Positions 16,237-25,002 are shown, counted from the stretch's first letter. The stretch: 64,000 nt of DNA from CALOAD01 sp942491415 (GCA_942491415.1 CALOAD010000022.1:124001-188000), one strand, 5' to 3'. Numbers and translations are program-made. Notes: generated by a model from the sequence alone, not told the origin.

Positions 16237-18756
16237 GTGAGTCAACAAAACTTTTTTGAAGATCAAAAAATTGTTCCTATAAATATTAGGGATGAAATGA
16301 AACGATCCTATATAGATTACGCAATGTCAGTAATTGTAGGAAGAGCATTACCAGATGTTCGTGACGGTTTAAAACCTGTGCATAGACGAATTTTATTCGC
16401 AATGAACGAACTTGGAATGTACTCGGACAAACCATTTAAAAAATGCGCCCGTATTGTCGGGGAAGTCTTAGGTAAGTATCATCCTCACGGTGATTCAGCC
16501 GTTTATGATTCTCTTGTTAGAATGGCACAAGACTTTTCTACAAGGTATCAGACTATTGATGGACACGGAAACTTTGGTAGTGTTGATGGCGATTCAGCTG
16601 CGGCAATGAGGTACACCGAAGCTCGTATGGCTCCTATCACAGGAACTATGCTTGCCGACATCGATTCTGAAACTGTTAGCTTCACTCCTAACTTTGACGG
16701 TAGCTTAGAAGAACCTTCAGTTCTTCCTGTAAGACTTCCTATGTTACTTTTAAACGGAGTTAGTGGTATTGCCGTTGGTATGGCTACAAACATACCTCCT
16801 CATAATTCTTCTGAAGTAATTGACGGAACAATCGCTCTTATAGATAATCCTGACATTACTATTCCTGAAATAATGCAGCATGTTAAAGGTCCTGATTTCC
16901 CAACTGCCGCAACTATATTAGGAATGAGCGGAATAAAACAAGCCTACGAGACAGGTCGTGGCAGCGTTATAATGAGAGCTGTAACAACTTTTGAAGAAAT
17001 AAACGGAGGTCCGGGACGTCATGACAGAACAGCAATAATTGTTACGGAACTTCCATATCAAGTAAATAAATCTAATCTTATTGAAAAAATCGCAGAGCTT
17101 GTTAAAGATAAAAAGCTTGATGGTATAAGCGATTTAAGAGATGAATCTGACAGAGACGGTATGCGTATTGTCATAGAACTAAAACGTGATGCAAAACCTG
17201 AAGTTGTCAAAAACAATTTATTTAAACAAACTCAAATGCAAACAACATTTGGGGTAAACATGTTAGCGCTTGTGAATCAACAACCAAGACTTCTTAATAT
17301 TTACGAAGTTTTAAACGAATTTGTAGAGCACAGAGTAGAAATTGTAACCAAAAGAACCATATTTGAGCTTAAAAAAGCAAGAATGAGAGCTCATATTTTG
17401 GAAGGTTTAATAATAGCGCTAGGAAGTTTAGATGAAGTTATTGAACTTATAAAAGCTTCAAAAACAACAGAAGAAGCCCGAAATGGATTAATAACAAAGT
17501 TTGGTCTTGATACAGATCAAGCAAATGCTATTTTAGAAATGCAATTAAGAAGATTAACCGGGTTAGAGCAAGAAAAAATCAACGCCGAGCATAATGAACT
17601 TAAAAAGAAAATAGCTGAATTTGAATCTATTTTGGCAGATAGAAATAAAGTGCTTAATATTATCAAAACAGAGCTTATTGCTGATAAAGAAAAATACGGT
17701 GATGAAAGAAGAACACAGATTGTTCCTCACCAAGATGAATTAAGCATTGAAGACCTTACGCCTAATGTACCTATGACTGTATTTATAACGAGTCAGGGAT
17801 ATATCAAAAGAATTTCTTTGGATACTTTTGAAAGACAAAACAGAGCAACAAGAGGCAAAGGCGGTATTAAAACCAAAGATAATGATGATGTTGAGCACTT
17901 CTTCACTGCTATGATGCACGACAAAGTTCTTTTCTTTAGTTCAAAAGGTACTGTTTACTGTTTAAATGTATATGATTTCCCTGAAGGAAGTCGTCAAGCT
18001 AAGGGACTACCTATTATAAACTTACTTCCTTTGGATCAAAGTGAAAGCATTACAGCTGTTGTGCCTGTTGGAAAAGCAAATGAAGATAAAAACCTTATTA
18101 TGCTTACCAAAAAAGGCTTTATTAAAAGAATAGAGCTGGATAATTTTAATAATATAAGAAAAAGTGGAATTATCGCCATAGGACTTAGCGATGATGATGA
18201 ACTCGGTTGGGTGAAACGAACAACACCTAATGATGAAGTCATAATAGGAACAAGCAATGGTATGGCGATAAGATTTGCTGTATCAGACTTAAGACCATTA
18301 GGAAGAAGCGCCAGAGGTGTTATTTCAATGAGATTAAGACCTCAAGACACTATTGTTGGTTGTGATATTGTTCCCAAGGACTATCAGGCTGATTTACTTG
18401 TTATTACGACTGATGGTTATGGTAAACGTACTGCTTTATCAGAATTCAGACCTCAAAATAGAGGCGGAATAGGTCTTATTTGTACTAAATTTAAAAAACC
18501 GACCAGTAAACTTACAACGTTAACTATCGTAAAAGCAGAAGATGAAATAATGATAGTTTCAATGAACGGTGTTGTTACAAGACAAAAAGTCGGAAATATT
18601 TCCAAACAAGGTAGACCTGCTACAGGTGTTCGTATTCAAGCATTAATGGAACACGATCAAGTAGCAGTGGTGAATAAAATCGTAATTCCTGCAACAGAAG
18701 AGCAATCTGAAGAGGCGGAAGAAATCGCTGAACAAAAAACTCTCACCGATGTCTAG
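16237..18756 (+). CDS. gyrA: DNA gyrase subunit A
   Basis: 839 residues. GTG start at 16237 preceded by GAAAGGA. The N-terminal breakage-reunion domain has the quinolone region HPHGDSAVYDSLVRMAQ (82-98) and catalytic Tyr126 in AAMRYTEAR. The residues matching E. coli Ser83 and Asp87 are Ser87 and Asp91, so no classic resistance change is present. The C-terminal beta-pinwheel begins after about residue 510 and contains the GyrA box as QNRATRGKGG, with later FRPQNRGGIG repeats, which argues for GyrA over ParC. The tail is acidic. gyrB is not adjacent. Monocistronic with its own terminator. Confidence 0.96.
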   Translation: MSQQNFFEDQKIVPINIRDEMKRSYIDYAMSVIVGRALPDVRDGLKPVHRRILFAMNELGMYSDKPFKKCARIVGEVLGKYHPHGDSAVYDSLVRMAQDFSTRYQTIDGHGNFGSVDGDSAAAMRYTEARMAPITGTMLADIDSETVSFTPNFDGSLEEPSVLPVRLPMLLLNGVSGIAVGMATNIPPHNSSEVIDGTIALIDNPDITIPEIMQHVKGPDFPTAATILGMSGIKQAYETGRGSVIMRAVTTFEEINGGPGRHDRTAIIVTELPYQVNKSNLIEKIAELVKDKKLDGISDLRDESDRDGMRIVIELKRDAKPEVVKNNLFKQTQMQTTFGVNMLALVNQQPRLLNIYEVLNEFVEHRVEIVTKRTIFELKKARMRAHILEGLIIALGSLDEVIELIKASKTTEEARNGLITKFGLDTDQANAILEMQLRRLTGLEQEKINAEHNELKKKIAEFESILADRNKVLNIIKTELIADKEKYGDERRTQIVPHQDELSIEDLTPNVPMTVFITSQGYIKRISLDTFERQNRATRGKGGIKTKDNDDVEHFFTAMMHDKVLFFSSKGTVYCLNVYDFPEGSRQAKGLPIINLLPLDQSESITAVVPVGKANEDKNLIMLTKKGFIKRIELDNFNNIRKSGIIAIGLSDDDELGWVKRTTPNDEVIIGTSNGMAIRFAVSDLRPLGRSARGVISMRLRPQDTIVGCDIVPKDYQADLLVITTDGYGKRTALSEFRPQNRGGIGLICTKFKKPTSKLTTLTIVKAEDEIMIVSMNGVVTRQKVGNISKQGRPATGVRIQALMEHDQVAVVNKIVIPATEEQSEEAEEIAEQKTLTDV

Positions 18757-18799
18757 AAATAATCACCTTGCAAAAGTGAAAAACTAAAATACACAAAAT

Positions 18800-18846
18800 A
18801 AAAACCTCCACGATAAATTATTAAATTTAAAGCGGAGGTTTTTTTA
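18800..18846 (+). terminator. Terminator of gyrA
   Basis: Stem AAAACCTCC / GGAGGTTTT with a 24-base AT loop and a run of T, about 45 bases after the stop. Confidence 0.75.
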
Positions 18847-18949
18847 ATTGATGATTCGAGTTAAATAAAGTTTTTAATTTTAAAATATATGTAGTCATGC
18901 TTTTTGTATTTTTACATTTCTTAATTTTTTTATGTGAACATGGCAATTC

Positions 18950-18980
18950 TTATATATATATAAACTTTATATATATATAA
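18950..18980. promoter_or_regulatory. 31-base AT palindrome upstream of the low-complexity gene
   Basis: Two perfect 15-base arms (TTATATATATATAAA / TTTATATATATATAA) flank a single C, 50 bases before the start at 19031. It may act as a UP-element-like or melting region, or as a regulator site; it is not transcription-terminator-like because it has no GC. Confidence 0.4.
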
Positions 18981-19030
18981 CGAATAAAAATTTGATTACA
19001 TTTTTTATTTAATATAAGGAGAGATTAGTT

Positions 19031-20158
19031 ATGGGTTTTGATATTGGAAGTATTTCAAAAATAGCTTCTATGATAGGGTCACTCAGCAAAGCGGCTGACA
19101 ACCCTCAATCTTTTGGTAGTTCTGATGTAGGCAGTGTATTTTCAGCGGCAAAAAATGTTCAAAATGGTGATATTAGCGGTGCTTTAAGTGGCGCTTTAGG
19201 TTCAGGCGCATTGGGTTCTGTTTTAGGTGATAAAGCAGGTATAGCTAATATTGCAGGGGATCTAATGAGTGGGAAAGCACCAGGTCTTGGTGGTTTAGCA
19301 AGTCTTGCATCTTTAGCAGTGCCGGGAATTGGTCCTGCTCTTTCCATTGCTAATCAGTTAGGCTTGACTGATAAATTGGGAGAGGCTTTTGGGTTAGGGG
19401 AATCTTCCGCTTCTCAAAAAGGAGCAGCTTCTAATGGTCCTCAAAGTAAAGTAGGAACAACGGCTCTTGGTCGTGGCTTAAGAAGTATGGGATTAGGTGC
19501 ACTAGGAGGTATAGCTGATAAAATAGGTCAGGCTATAGGTGTTTGCACTACAGCTGAGGATGTAGCCAATGCTGCAACAGGAACTAAAGCCTGTGCTGCA
19601 AATGCTAAAGCCTGTGCTGCAACGTGTCAAAAAGAAGCTAATCTTGCAGCTCAAGAAGCAGAAAAGGCTCAGCAAGAAGCAAAAGCAAAAGCTCAAGAAG
19701 CAGCGCAAGCTAGGGCAGAAGCAAAAAGCTTACAGGCAGAAGCTAGAACTCCTGCAGAAAAGGCTGAAGCTCAAAAAGCAGCTGAAAATGCAGATCAAAA
19801 AACAAACGAAGCTACAGCGGCAGGTAAAACTGCTCAAACTTCAATGGATAAGGCAACGAGTGCAGCTTCAAAAGCTAGTGAAGCTGCTAAAACAGCAGAC
19901 AAGGCTGAGGCTGCTGCTGATAAAACAGATAAAGCTAGTAAAGAATCTGAGAAGGCAGAGGCTGAGTCTAAATCTAAATCAGATAAAGCTGGTAAGAGTG
20001 GAGAATCTGATAAAGGTTCTGAAGGTTCTAAGGGCTCTAGTTCGAGCTCAGGTAAAAGTGAAGGTGCTTCTAAAGGTGGCAAAGGTAAGGGCGGCGGAGC
20101 TGGTGGTTCCGGCGGTGGTTCAGGCGGAGGCTCTGGTGGTGGAGGCGGATCTGACTAA
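19031..20158 (+). CDS. Ala/Lys/Ser-rich coiled-coil protein with Gly-rich tail, function unknown
   Basis: 375 residues in clear segments. Residues 1-165 are small-residue and hydrophobic (Gly/Ala/Leu/Ser blocks such as ALSGALGSGALGSVLG). A Cys patch at about 172-200 contains a tandem KACAANAKACAATC repeat. An Ala/Glu/Lys/Gln coiled coil spans about 200-310. A Ser/Lys/Gly region is followed by a C-terminal GGSGGGSGGG tail ending in D. There is no signal peptide. SD AAGGAG is present and a 46-base palindromic terminator follows. The layout resembles structural or surface fibre-like proteins, but no homologue is recognised. Stylistically related to the gene at 3398-3751. Confidence 0.72.
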   Translation: MGFDIGSISKIASMIGSLSKAADNPQSFGSSDVGSVFSAAKNVQNGDISGALSGALGSGALGSVLGDKAGIANIAGDLMSGKAPGLGGLASLASLAVPGIGPALSIANQLGLTDKLGEAFGLGESSASQKGAASNGPQSKVGTTALGRGLRSMGLGALGGIADKIGQAIGVCTTAEDVANAATGTKACAANAKACAATCQKEANLAAQEAEKAQQEAKAKAQEAAQARAEAKSLQAEARTPAEKAEAQKAAENADQKTNEATAAGKTAQTSMDKATSAASKASEAAKTADKAEAAADKTDKASKESEKAEAESKSKSDKAGKSGESDKGSEGSKGSSSSSGKSEGASKGGKGKGGGAGGSGGGSGGGSGGGGGSD

Positions 20159-20177
20159 GCTTAAAGCCTATAAAAGA

Positions 20178-20223
20178 TATAACAATAAAAAGCGAGATTT
20201 AAATCTCGCTTTTTATTGTTATA
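20178..20223. terminator. Bidirectional terminator, 46-base perfect palindrome
   Basis: Each arm is 23 bases and contains AATAAAAAGCGAGATTT; there is no unpaired loop. T-runs face both ways, serving the plus-strand low-complexity gene and the minus-strand endonuclease IV-like gene, whose stop lies inside it. Confidence 0.85.
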
Positions 20224-21049
20224 AAGAGTTGTAATAATCTTTAAGCAATATAGCATCATCTTCCATGTTGGGGCTTTCGCAAATGATAACTCCTTTTATA
20301 TCAAAATCTTTAAATGCTTTCATAAGATCTTTGTAATTCATATCGGAATTTTCTAACATAAGATGTTTTTTTTCACCTTTAGCTCCATATTCAATGCCTG
20401 CTATATGAGCATGGAAATTTTTAAGAGCATAATCGCCAATTTCGGATCCTATTTTTTCAAAAACATGAGCAAATTCATCGTAAGTGTTGTATTCACCTAT
20501 TGATCTTGCATGAAGATGCGCAAAATCCACACAAGGTAATACTTGATCAAATTCTTTTGAAAGTTTTATTATTTCATCCAAGTCTCCCCATTGAGAATTT
20601 TTTCCTGTTGTTTCAGGTCTTATCCAGACTTTAATATTTTCTTTTTCAAGATTTTCAATTATTTCAGCGGTTTTTAATTTTACCTGTTTGTAGACAAATT
20701 CTTTGTCCATTTTCATATAGAAAGCAGCATGGAAAGTGGCACTGTATCCCCCGCATTCATTTAAAGCTCTTGCTGTATCTATTATTCTTACAACACTTGC
20801 ATCAATTTTTTCCTGCTCTTTTGAATTTAGATTTATATAGTAAGGTCCATGAGCAGTGAGGGTTATGTTCTTTTCTTTTGCTGTTTTTTTTACCAGTTTT
20901 TTTGTTTGATCATTCATTCTGACCCCGTGAACAAATTCAAGTTCAAGAGCTTGTAAATTCATTTCGACAAGATCGTTGAAGGCAATGTCATATTTTCGGG
21001 GGTTCGTTTTTAAGGGGATTCCTGCTGTTCCGAATAATAATTTGTCCAT
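20219..21049 (-). CDS. Endonuclease IV-like TIM-barrel protein (AP endonuclease family)
   Basis: 276 residues, matching the Nfo/xylose-isomerase-like barrel size. Metal-ligand-like positions are visible in order: HGPYYINL, FHAAFY, RPETTG, CVDFAHLHAR (Asp and His), NFHAHIAG, KGEKKHL and ICESP (Glu). These follow the trinuclear-zinc order of E. coli Nfo, except that the Asp-x-His pair before the last Glu appears as Glu-Lys-Lys-His. This is typical of the archaeal-type deoxyribonuclease IV branch. The likely role is cleavage 5' of abasic sites in base-excision repair; a sugar isomerase is the alternative. It is followed downstream by a shared terminator. Confidence 0.82.
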   Translation of the reverse strand: MDKLLFGTAGIPLKTNPRKYDIAFNDLVEMNLQALELEFVHGVRMNDQTKKLVKKTAKEKNITLTAHGPYYINLNSKEQEKIDASVVRIIDTARALNECGGYSATFHAAFYMKMDKEFVYKQVKLKTAEIIENLEKENIKVWIRPETTGKNSQWGDLDEIIKLSKEFDQVLPCVDFAHLHARSIGEYNTYDEFAHVFEKIGSEIGDYALKNFHAHIAGIEYGAKGEKKHLMLENSDMNYKDLMKAFKDFDIKGVIICESPNMEDDAILLKDYYNSL

Positions 21050-21123
21050 TTAATTTCCTTTTCCTGATTGCATTTTGATATCGGTATATATTATTTTACA
21101 GAAAAAATAGGATATTTCAGAAT

Positions 21124-21168
21124 AAAAAAAAGACCTTTAAGTAATTACTCGAAAGGTCTTTTTTTTAG
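21124..21168 (-). terminator. Terminator of the aldolase gene
   Basis: On the minus strand, AAAAGACCTTTCG...TTAAAGGTCTTTTTTTT forms a stem with a long T-run, starting about 20 bases after the fba stop. Confidence 0.82.
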
Positions 21169-21188
21169 TTTTAATTTTAAGTAAAAAC

Positions 21189-22127
21189 TTAAGCGTTACC
21201 GGCAGTGCCTAGTACTTGCATTTTGTGCTTAACAAGTTCTTTTACAGCGTCTCTACCAGGTCCAAGATATTTTCTTGGGTCAAAGTTTGAAGGGTCTTCA
21301 ATAAATTGTTTTCTGATAGTTGCTGTAAGAGCAAGTCTCAAGTCAGTATCGATATTGATTTTAGCAACACCAAGTTTTGTAGACTCAGCAAGCATTTCTT
21401 CAGGAACACCTTTAGCTCCGGGAAGTTTACCGCCGTATTTGTTGCACTCTTCTACAAGATACTGAGGTACTGAAGAAGCACCGTGAAGTACTAATGGGAA
21501 GTCATGTCCTATAGCATTTCTAATTTCAGTTAATCTTTCGAAATCAAGTTTTGCTTCGCCTGCAAATTTGTAGGCACCATGGCTTGTTCCAATAGCTATT
21601 GCAAGTGAGTCACAACCTGTTTCTTCAACAAATCTTTTTGCTTCTTGAGGATCTGTATATGTAGCATCTTTTGCTGATACATTTACATCATCTTCAACGC
21701 CTGCTAATTTGCCAAGTTCAGCTTCAACTGAAACTCCTCTTGCGTGAGCGTAGTCAACAACTTTTTTAGTTAAAGCAATATTTTCTTCTAGTGGGAATCT
21801 TGATCCGTCGATCATAACAGATGAAAATCCACCGTCGATACAAGCTTTACATATTTCAAAATCTTCACCATGGTCTAAATGAAGTGCGATAGGAACGGTT
21901 GTTGTTTCTAAAGCTGCTTCTACAAGTTTAATAAGGTATGTTTGGTTAGCATACTTTCTAGCGCCTGCTGAACATTGAAGAATGATTGGTGATCTTGTTT
22001 CTTCAGCAGCCTCTACGATAGCTTGTAAAAGTTCCATGTTGTTTACATTGTAAGCACCAACTGCATATTTTCCGGCTAACGCCTTTTGAAACATTTCTTT
22101 TGTGCCTACCAGTTTTCTTTCGCTCAT
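21189..22127 (-). CDS. fba: Fructose-bisphosphate aldolase, class II
   Basis: 312 residues. Hallmarks of class II zinc aldolases: GAYNVNNMELLQAIVEAA at the N-terminus, the zinc/catalytic HLDHG segment (about 82-86), VEAELGKLAGVEDD, and AIGTSHGAYKF. Also VLHGASSVP and the C-terminal NIDTDLR with a DPRKYLGPGRDA tail, which is typical of the bacterial FBA II subgroup including cyanobacteria. It cleaves or forms fructose-1,6-bisphosphate in glycolysis or gluconeogenesis. SD AAGGAGA precedes the ATG. Monocistronic, with codon usage like highly expressed neighbours. Confidence 0.96.
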   Translation of the reverse strand: MSERKLVGTKEMFQKALAGKYAVGAYNVNNMELLQAIVEAAEETRSPIILQCSAGARKYANQTYLIKLVEAALETTTVPIALHLDHGEDFEICKACIDGGFSSVMIDGSRFPLEENIALTKKVVDYAHARGVSVEAELGKLAGVEDDVNVSAKDATYTDPQEAKRFVEETGCDSLAIAIGTSHGAYKFAGEAKLDFERLTEIRNAIGHDFPLVLHGASSVPQYLVEECNKYGGKLPGAKGVPEEMLAESTKLGVAKINIDTDLRLALTATIRKQFIEDPSNFDPRKYLGPGRDAVKELVKHKMQVLGTAGNA

Positions 22128-22420
22128 TACTAAGTCTCCTTTTCTAGAGCTGATAAATTCGTAAAAGTATCGTGTATTGAGATAAACAAATTTTGATTTT
22201 GTTTGATCTTATAAGTTAACGATTTTACTTGATCAAAGTTTATAATAGACAAGCCTGCTTTACAAGAGACTTTAAATAAAATACATAATAGAGTTGATTT
22301 TATAGTGAAAATAGCGTTAAAAGCTTAATAATTTTTCTTTAAAGTTTGTGTAGGTTATAATTAAGTTTATTAAATTTGATATATTTAATATTTTTAAAAA
22401 GCACAACTTTAGGTATTTTT

Positions 22421-22753
22421 ATGAGTTACACTCGTTGGTATGATAAAGACCAAAATTTAAAATTGATAATGGATACTCTTGAAAATGTTGAAGATGAAAC
22501 AAAACTTTCTATAGCTGTAGATCTGGTTCAAATGATTGCAAAAGAAAAAGTTCCTTATACAGACGATATGATTGATGAGTTAAATTCTTTTTATATAAAA
22601 AACAGAAGACGTTGGTATGATTATCCTGAAACGCTTCATTCAGCGATAGAGCTTTTAAAACAGGTTGATGATGAAATAAAAGATGAGATTTTTAAGGAAA
22701 TTTTGTATTCAATTTTTCATTTTATAACGCATAATAATAGTGTAAAAGAATAG
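22421..22753 (+). CDS. Small acidic protein, function unknown, upstream of acpS
   Basis: 110 residues from the ATG at 22421, beginning MSYTRWYDKD. An in-frame ATG 15 codons earlier gives a hydrophobic extension without SD. The chosen start has only a weak site (TTTAGGT). The sequence is helical and acidic with a WYDKD/RRWYDYPETLHSAIELL style. No family can be named, although the open MSY..WYDKD start looks characteristic. It ends 6 bases before acpS, so the two are probably cotranscribed, which hints at a housekeeping role. Confidence 0.72.
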   Translation: MSYTRWYDKDQNLKLIMDTLENVEDETKLSIAVDLVQMIAKEKVPYTDDMIDELNSFYIKNRRRWYDYPETLHSAIELLKQVDDEIKDEIFKEILYSIFHFITHNNSVKE

Positions 22754-22759
22754 TAGAAG

Positions 22760-23158
22760 ATGAAAATATTTTTAGGCACTGATATAACTGAAATTGATCG
22801 TATTGAAAAAATTTATAAAAAATACGGGCAAAAATTTTTAGAAAAAACTTTTTCTAATGACGAAATTTTATATTGCACTTCAAAGCCTCTTCATTCGGCA
22901 TCAAGACTGGCTGTTAGATTTGCTGTTAAAGAATCTGTATCCAAAGCAATAGGTGTAGGGATAAATAAGTTAGGCTGGAGTAAAGGTATTGACTGGAAAG
23001 ATGTTGAGCTTGTTCGAGATGATAAAGGAGCAGTTACTTTGAGGCTTTCAGGTATTGCTTTAGAGTTGTCTCAAAAGTTAGGTATTACAAATTGGGAAGT
23101 AAGTGTCTCTCATAGTAAAAGAGATGCTATAGCTACTGTAGTAGGATATAAAGAATAA
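22760..23158 (+). CDS. acpS: Holo-[acyl-carrier-protein] synthase
   Basis: 132 residues, the normal AcpS length. GTDITEIDRI (6-15) supplies the first Mg2+ ligand. RFAVKESVSKAIG (about 53-65) supplies the Glu/Lys that bind Mg2+ and CoA. WEVSVSHSKRDAIATVV is the C-terminal motif. It transfers 4'-phosphopantetheine from CoA to apo-ACP for fatty acid synthesis. It follows the acidic small protein by 6 bases and ends 1 base before the convergent yraN stop, so no terminator separates them. Confidence 0.95.
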   Translation: MKIFLGTDITEIDRIEKIYKKYGQKFLEKTFSNDEILYCTSKPLHSASRLAVRFAVKESVSKAIGVGINKLGWSKGIDWKDVELVRDDKGAVTLRLSGIALELSQKLGITNWEVSVSHSKRDAIATVVGYKE

Positions 23159-23159
23159 T

Positions 23160-23519
23160 TTAAAATTGATAAATGTCTTTATAGTGAGTTATTTCAGGAT
23201 TTTTACTTAAAATAACCGCAATTGCATCAAATCTATAACCTTTGTATTTTTTATCAGAGTTTTGATTTATATAAGCCATTGCAACAGAATTTATTTGAGC
23301 CATTTTTCTGTTGTTTATAGCTTCCAGTGGGTGCCCAAAGTTTAAGCTTGAGCGCGTTTTTACTTCTATAAATACAAGATTTTTTTTGTCTTCAGCTATT
23401 ATGTCAATTTCACCAAAACGAGAGTAGTGCCAATTTGTTTCAATAATTTTGATACCTTTGTTTTTTAGATATTCGACGGCTAATAACTCTCCTTGTTTAC
23501 CTTTTGTTTTGTTGTTCAT
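23160..23519 (-). CDS. YraN/UPF0102 family endonuclease-like protein
   Basis: 119 residues, typical of UPF0102. GKQGELLAVEYLKNKG opens the fold. The PD-(D/E)XK-like core reads RFGEIDIIAED, then LVFIEVKTRSS, then INNRKMAQI. Acidic and Lys residues of the putative nuclease site (Asp in EIDII, Glu and Lys in EVKTR) are intact. The cellular role of the family is unsettled; a Holliday-junction resolvase-like fold is the usual description. It converges on acpS. Confidence 0.9.
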   Translation of the reverse strand: MNNKTKGKQGELLAVEYLKNKGIKIIETNWHYSRFGEIDIIAEDKKNLVFIEVKTRSSLNFGHPLEAINNRKMAQINSVAMAYINQNSDKKYKGYRFDAIAVILSKNPEITHYKDIYQF

Positions 23520-23645
23520 TAATAATCCTCGTGAAGATATAAATTCTTGTTATTTATATTTTTATCAAAAAACAGATAAATTACTATTGAATTATTCTTA
23601 TGTTTATATATAAAGTTGATTTATAATTAGCTTGGAGAAATAAGT

Positions 23646-24347
23646 ATGTTAACTTTAAACGCTTTAAAAAATAGGATTGATGAAAGAAATTTAAATACAA
23701 TTCATAAAATAAACATTACTCCTAATTTTACAAGTGAGCCTTTGCAGGCAGATAGTTTTTCTAAAAGTTTAACGGAAAAAAAAGAAACTTCAATTGAGTT
23801 TAAAGATTTTTGTTCCAGATGTTTTAGCTTATTTAGAAAAAAATCACCTTCAAAAAAATATAATATCCCCGGAAATTATAGTGAAACTTTTAAAAAATCA
23901 TTGTCTTTTGTTTTAAGAAAAGAAGGTGGTTTTGCAGATCATAAACATGACCTGGGTGGTAGGACTAATTTTGGAGTAACTCAACGTACTTATAATCATT
24001 ATAATAAATCTCAAGGTTTGCCTAAAAAAGATGTTAAAGGCATAACTAAAAAAGAAGTTGTAGATATTTATTATAAATTATACTGGGTGCAATCAAGGGC
24101 TAATAAAATGGCAGATGAGAATTTTGCTTTAGCTCATTTTGACTCTTATGTTCTTTCTCCTCGAATGGCTTCAATTTGTAAAAAACAAAGCAATGGAGAT
24201 GTGGAAAAATATCTTGATCGTAGAATTCAGTATCATAGGGATAGAGTAGCAAAAAATCCTACGCAAAAAACGTTCCTTAAAGGATGGTTAAATAGAGTTG
24301 AAGATTTAAGGCAGGAAATTCAAAAAAATAAAACAATAGCTTGTTAA
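23646..24347 (+). CDS. GH108-type N-acetylmuramidase-like protein with lineage-type N-terminus
   Basis: 233 residues. The C-terminal two thirds (about 75-225) match the GH108 lysozyme pattern: LSFVLRKEGGFADHKHDLGG split as catalytic Glu93 in RKEGG, DLGGRTNFGVTQ (102-113), then YYKLYW and GWLNRVEDLR, as in the associated peptidoglycan-binding segment. It hydrolyses the glycan strand of peptidoglycan. The first 75 residues are unrelated, Lys/Ser-rich, and contain NITPNFTS; no signal peptide is seen. Lysozymes of this type are often phage endolysins, but no phage genes surround it. Export route unknown. Confidence 0.82.
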   Translation: MLTLNALKNRIDERNLNTIHKINITPNFTSEPLQADSFSKSLTEKKETSIEFKDFCSRCFSLFRKKSPSKKYNIPGNYSETFKKSLSFVLRKEGGFADHKHDLGGRTNFGVTQRTYNHYNKSQGLPKKDVKGITKKEVVDIYYKLYWVQSRANKMADENFALAHFDSYVLSPRMASICKKQSNGDVEKYLDRRIQYHRDRVAKNPTQKTFLKGWLNRVEDLRQEIQKNKTIAC

Positions 24348-24375
24348 TTGAATAAATTGTTAACATTTCTTAAAT

Positions 24376-24417
24376 AATATTCCAAAAAGCATGCCGGAGC
24401 ATGCTTTTTGGAATATT
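24376..24417 (+). terminator. Terminator of the muramidase gene
   Basis: Perfect 19-base stem with CGGA tetraloop (AATATTCCAAAAAGCATGC and its complement). The T-run is inside the 3' arm. Confidence 0.75.
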
Positions 24418-24569
24418 AGCTATAGTAAAGGGTTTTGGAAAAATATAAATAATAAAAATTATATTAATAAGAAAAGTTTTTTTTTTGTATTAAAATTTAG
24501 GCAATTTAAAATCCCAACATGTTTTTATATAGATAAGACAAGTGCAAAAATAGAAGAAAGGTGAGTAAA

Positions 24570-24980
24570 ATGGTTCAAGTTTTAAGTCAATTCAAAATGT
24601 TCAACTCAAATAATAGCTGTAATTTTAATTCACAAGCTTTTAGTTTTACCGGGCAATGTAAACAAGCGCCAAGTATTTTTGGCATGTCTATGAGTTCAAA
24701 TTCTAACAATATGATGAATCCCGCAATGATGGGATTTATGTTGGGTGGTATGACGGCTATGCAAGGTATGCAAGGACAAGGGCAATGTAATAACATGATG
24801 TCAGGAGATCCAATGTGGGGAAATAATAATCCAATGGGTCAAATGGGTCAAATGGGTCAAATGGGCTCAATGATGAATTTCATGGGAAGCTTTATGGGCG
24901 GTTTAATGGGAAGCCTTATGGGGCAAAATCAACAACAACAACAAATGCCACAAAATATAAATTTATTTCATCTTGGTTAA
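24570..24980 (+). CDS. Met/Gly/Gln/Asn-rich low-complexity protein, function unknown
   Basis: 136 residues from the ATG at 24570, chosen because AAAGGTGA lies 7 bases before it; a GTG three codons upstream sits inside that site. Residues about 25-33 read NSQAFSFTG, the SF-x-G type motif. The rest is built from Met-Gly and Gln-Met-Gly units (GQMGQMGQMG about 89-98), MMGFMLGGM, and a Gln run near the end. Two Cys are in the N-terminal part. There is no signal peptide, although the Met/Phe/Gly stretches are hydrophobic enough to be membrane-seeking. A strong terminator follows. No homologue recognised. Confidence 0.7.
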   Translation: MVQVLSQFKMFNSNNSCNFNSQAFSFTGQCKQAPSIFGMSMSSNSNNMMNPAMMGFMLGGMTAMQGMQGQGQCNNMMSGDPMWGNNNPMGQMGQMGQMGSMMNFMGSFMGGLMGSLMGQNQQQQQMPQNINLFHLG

Positions 24981-25002
24981 TTAATAAAGTTTAAAAAAAT
25001 TC

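Noticed and set aside
19569..20234. A 221-codon plus-strand frame rich in Lys, Gln and Leu overlapping the low-complexity gene
   Set aside because: It is the out-of-frame reading of the Ala/Lys repeats of 19031-20158 and has no ribosome site.
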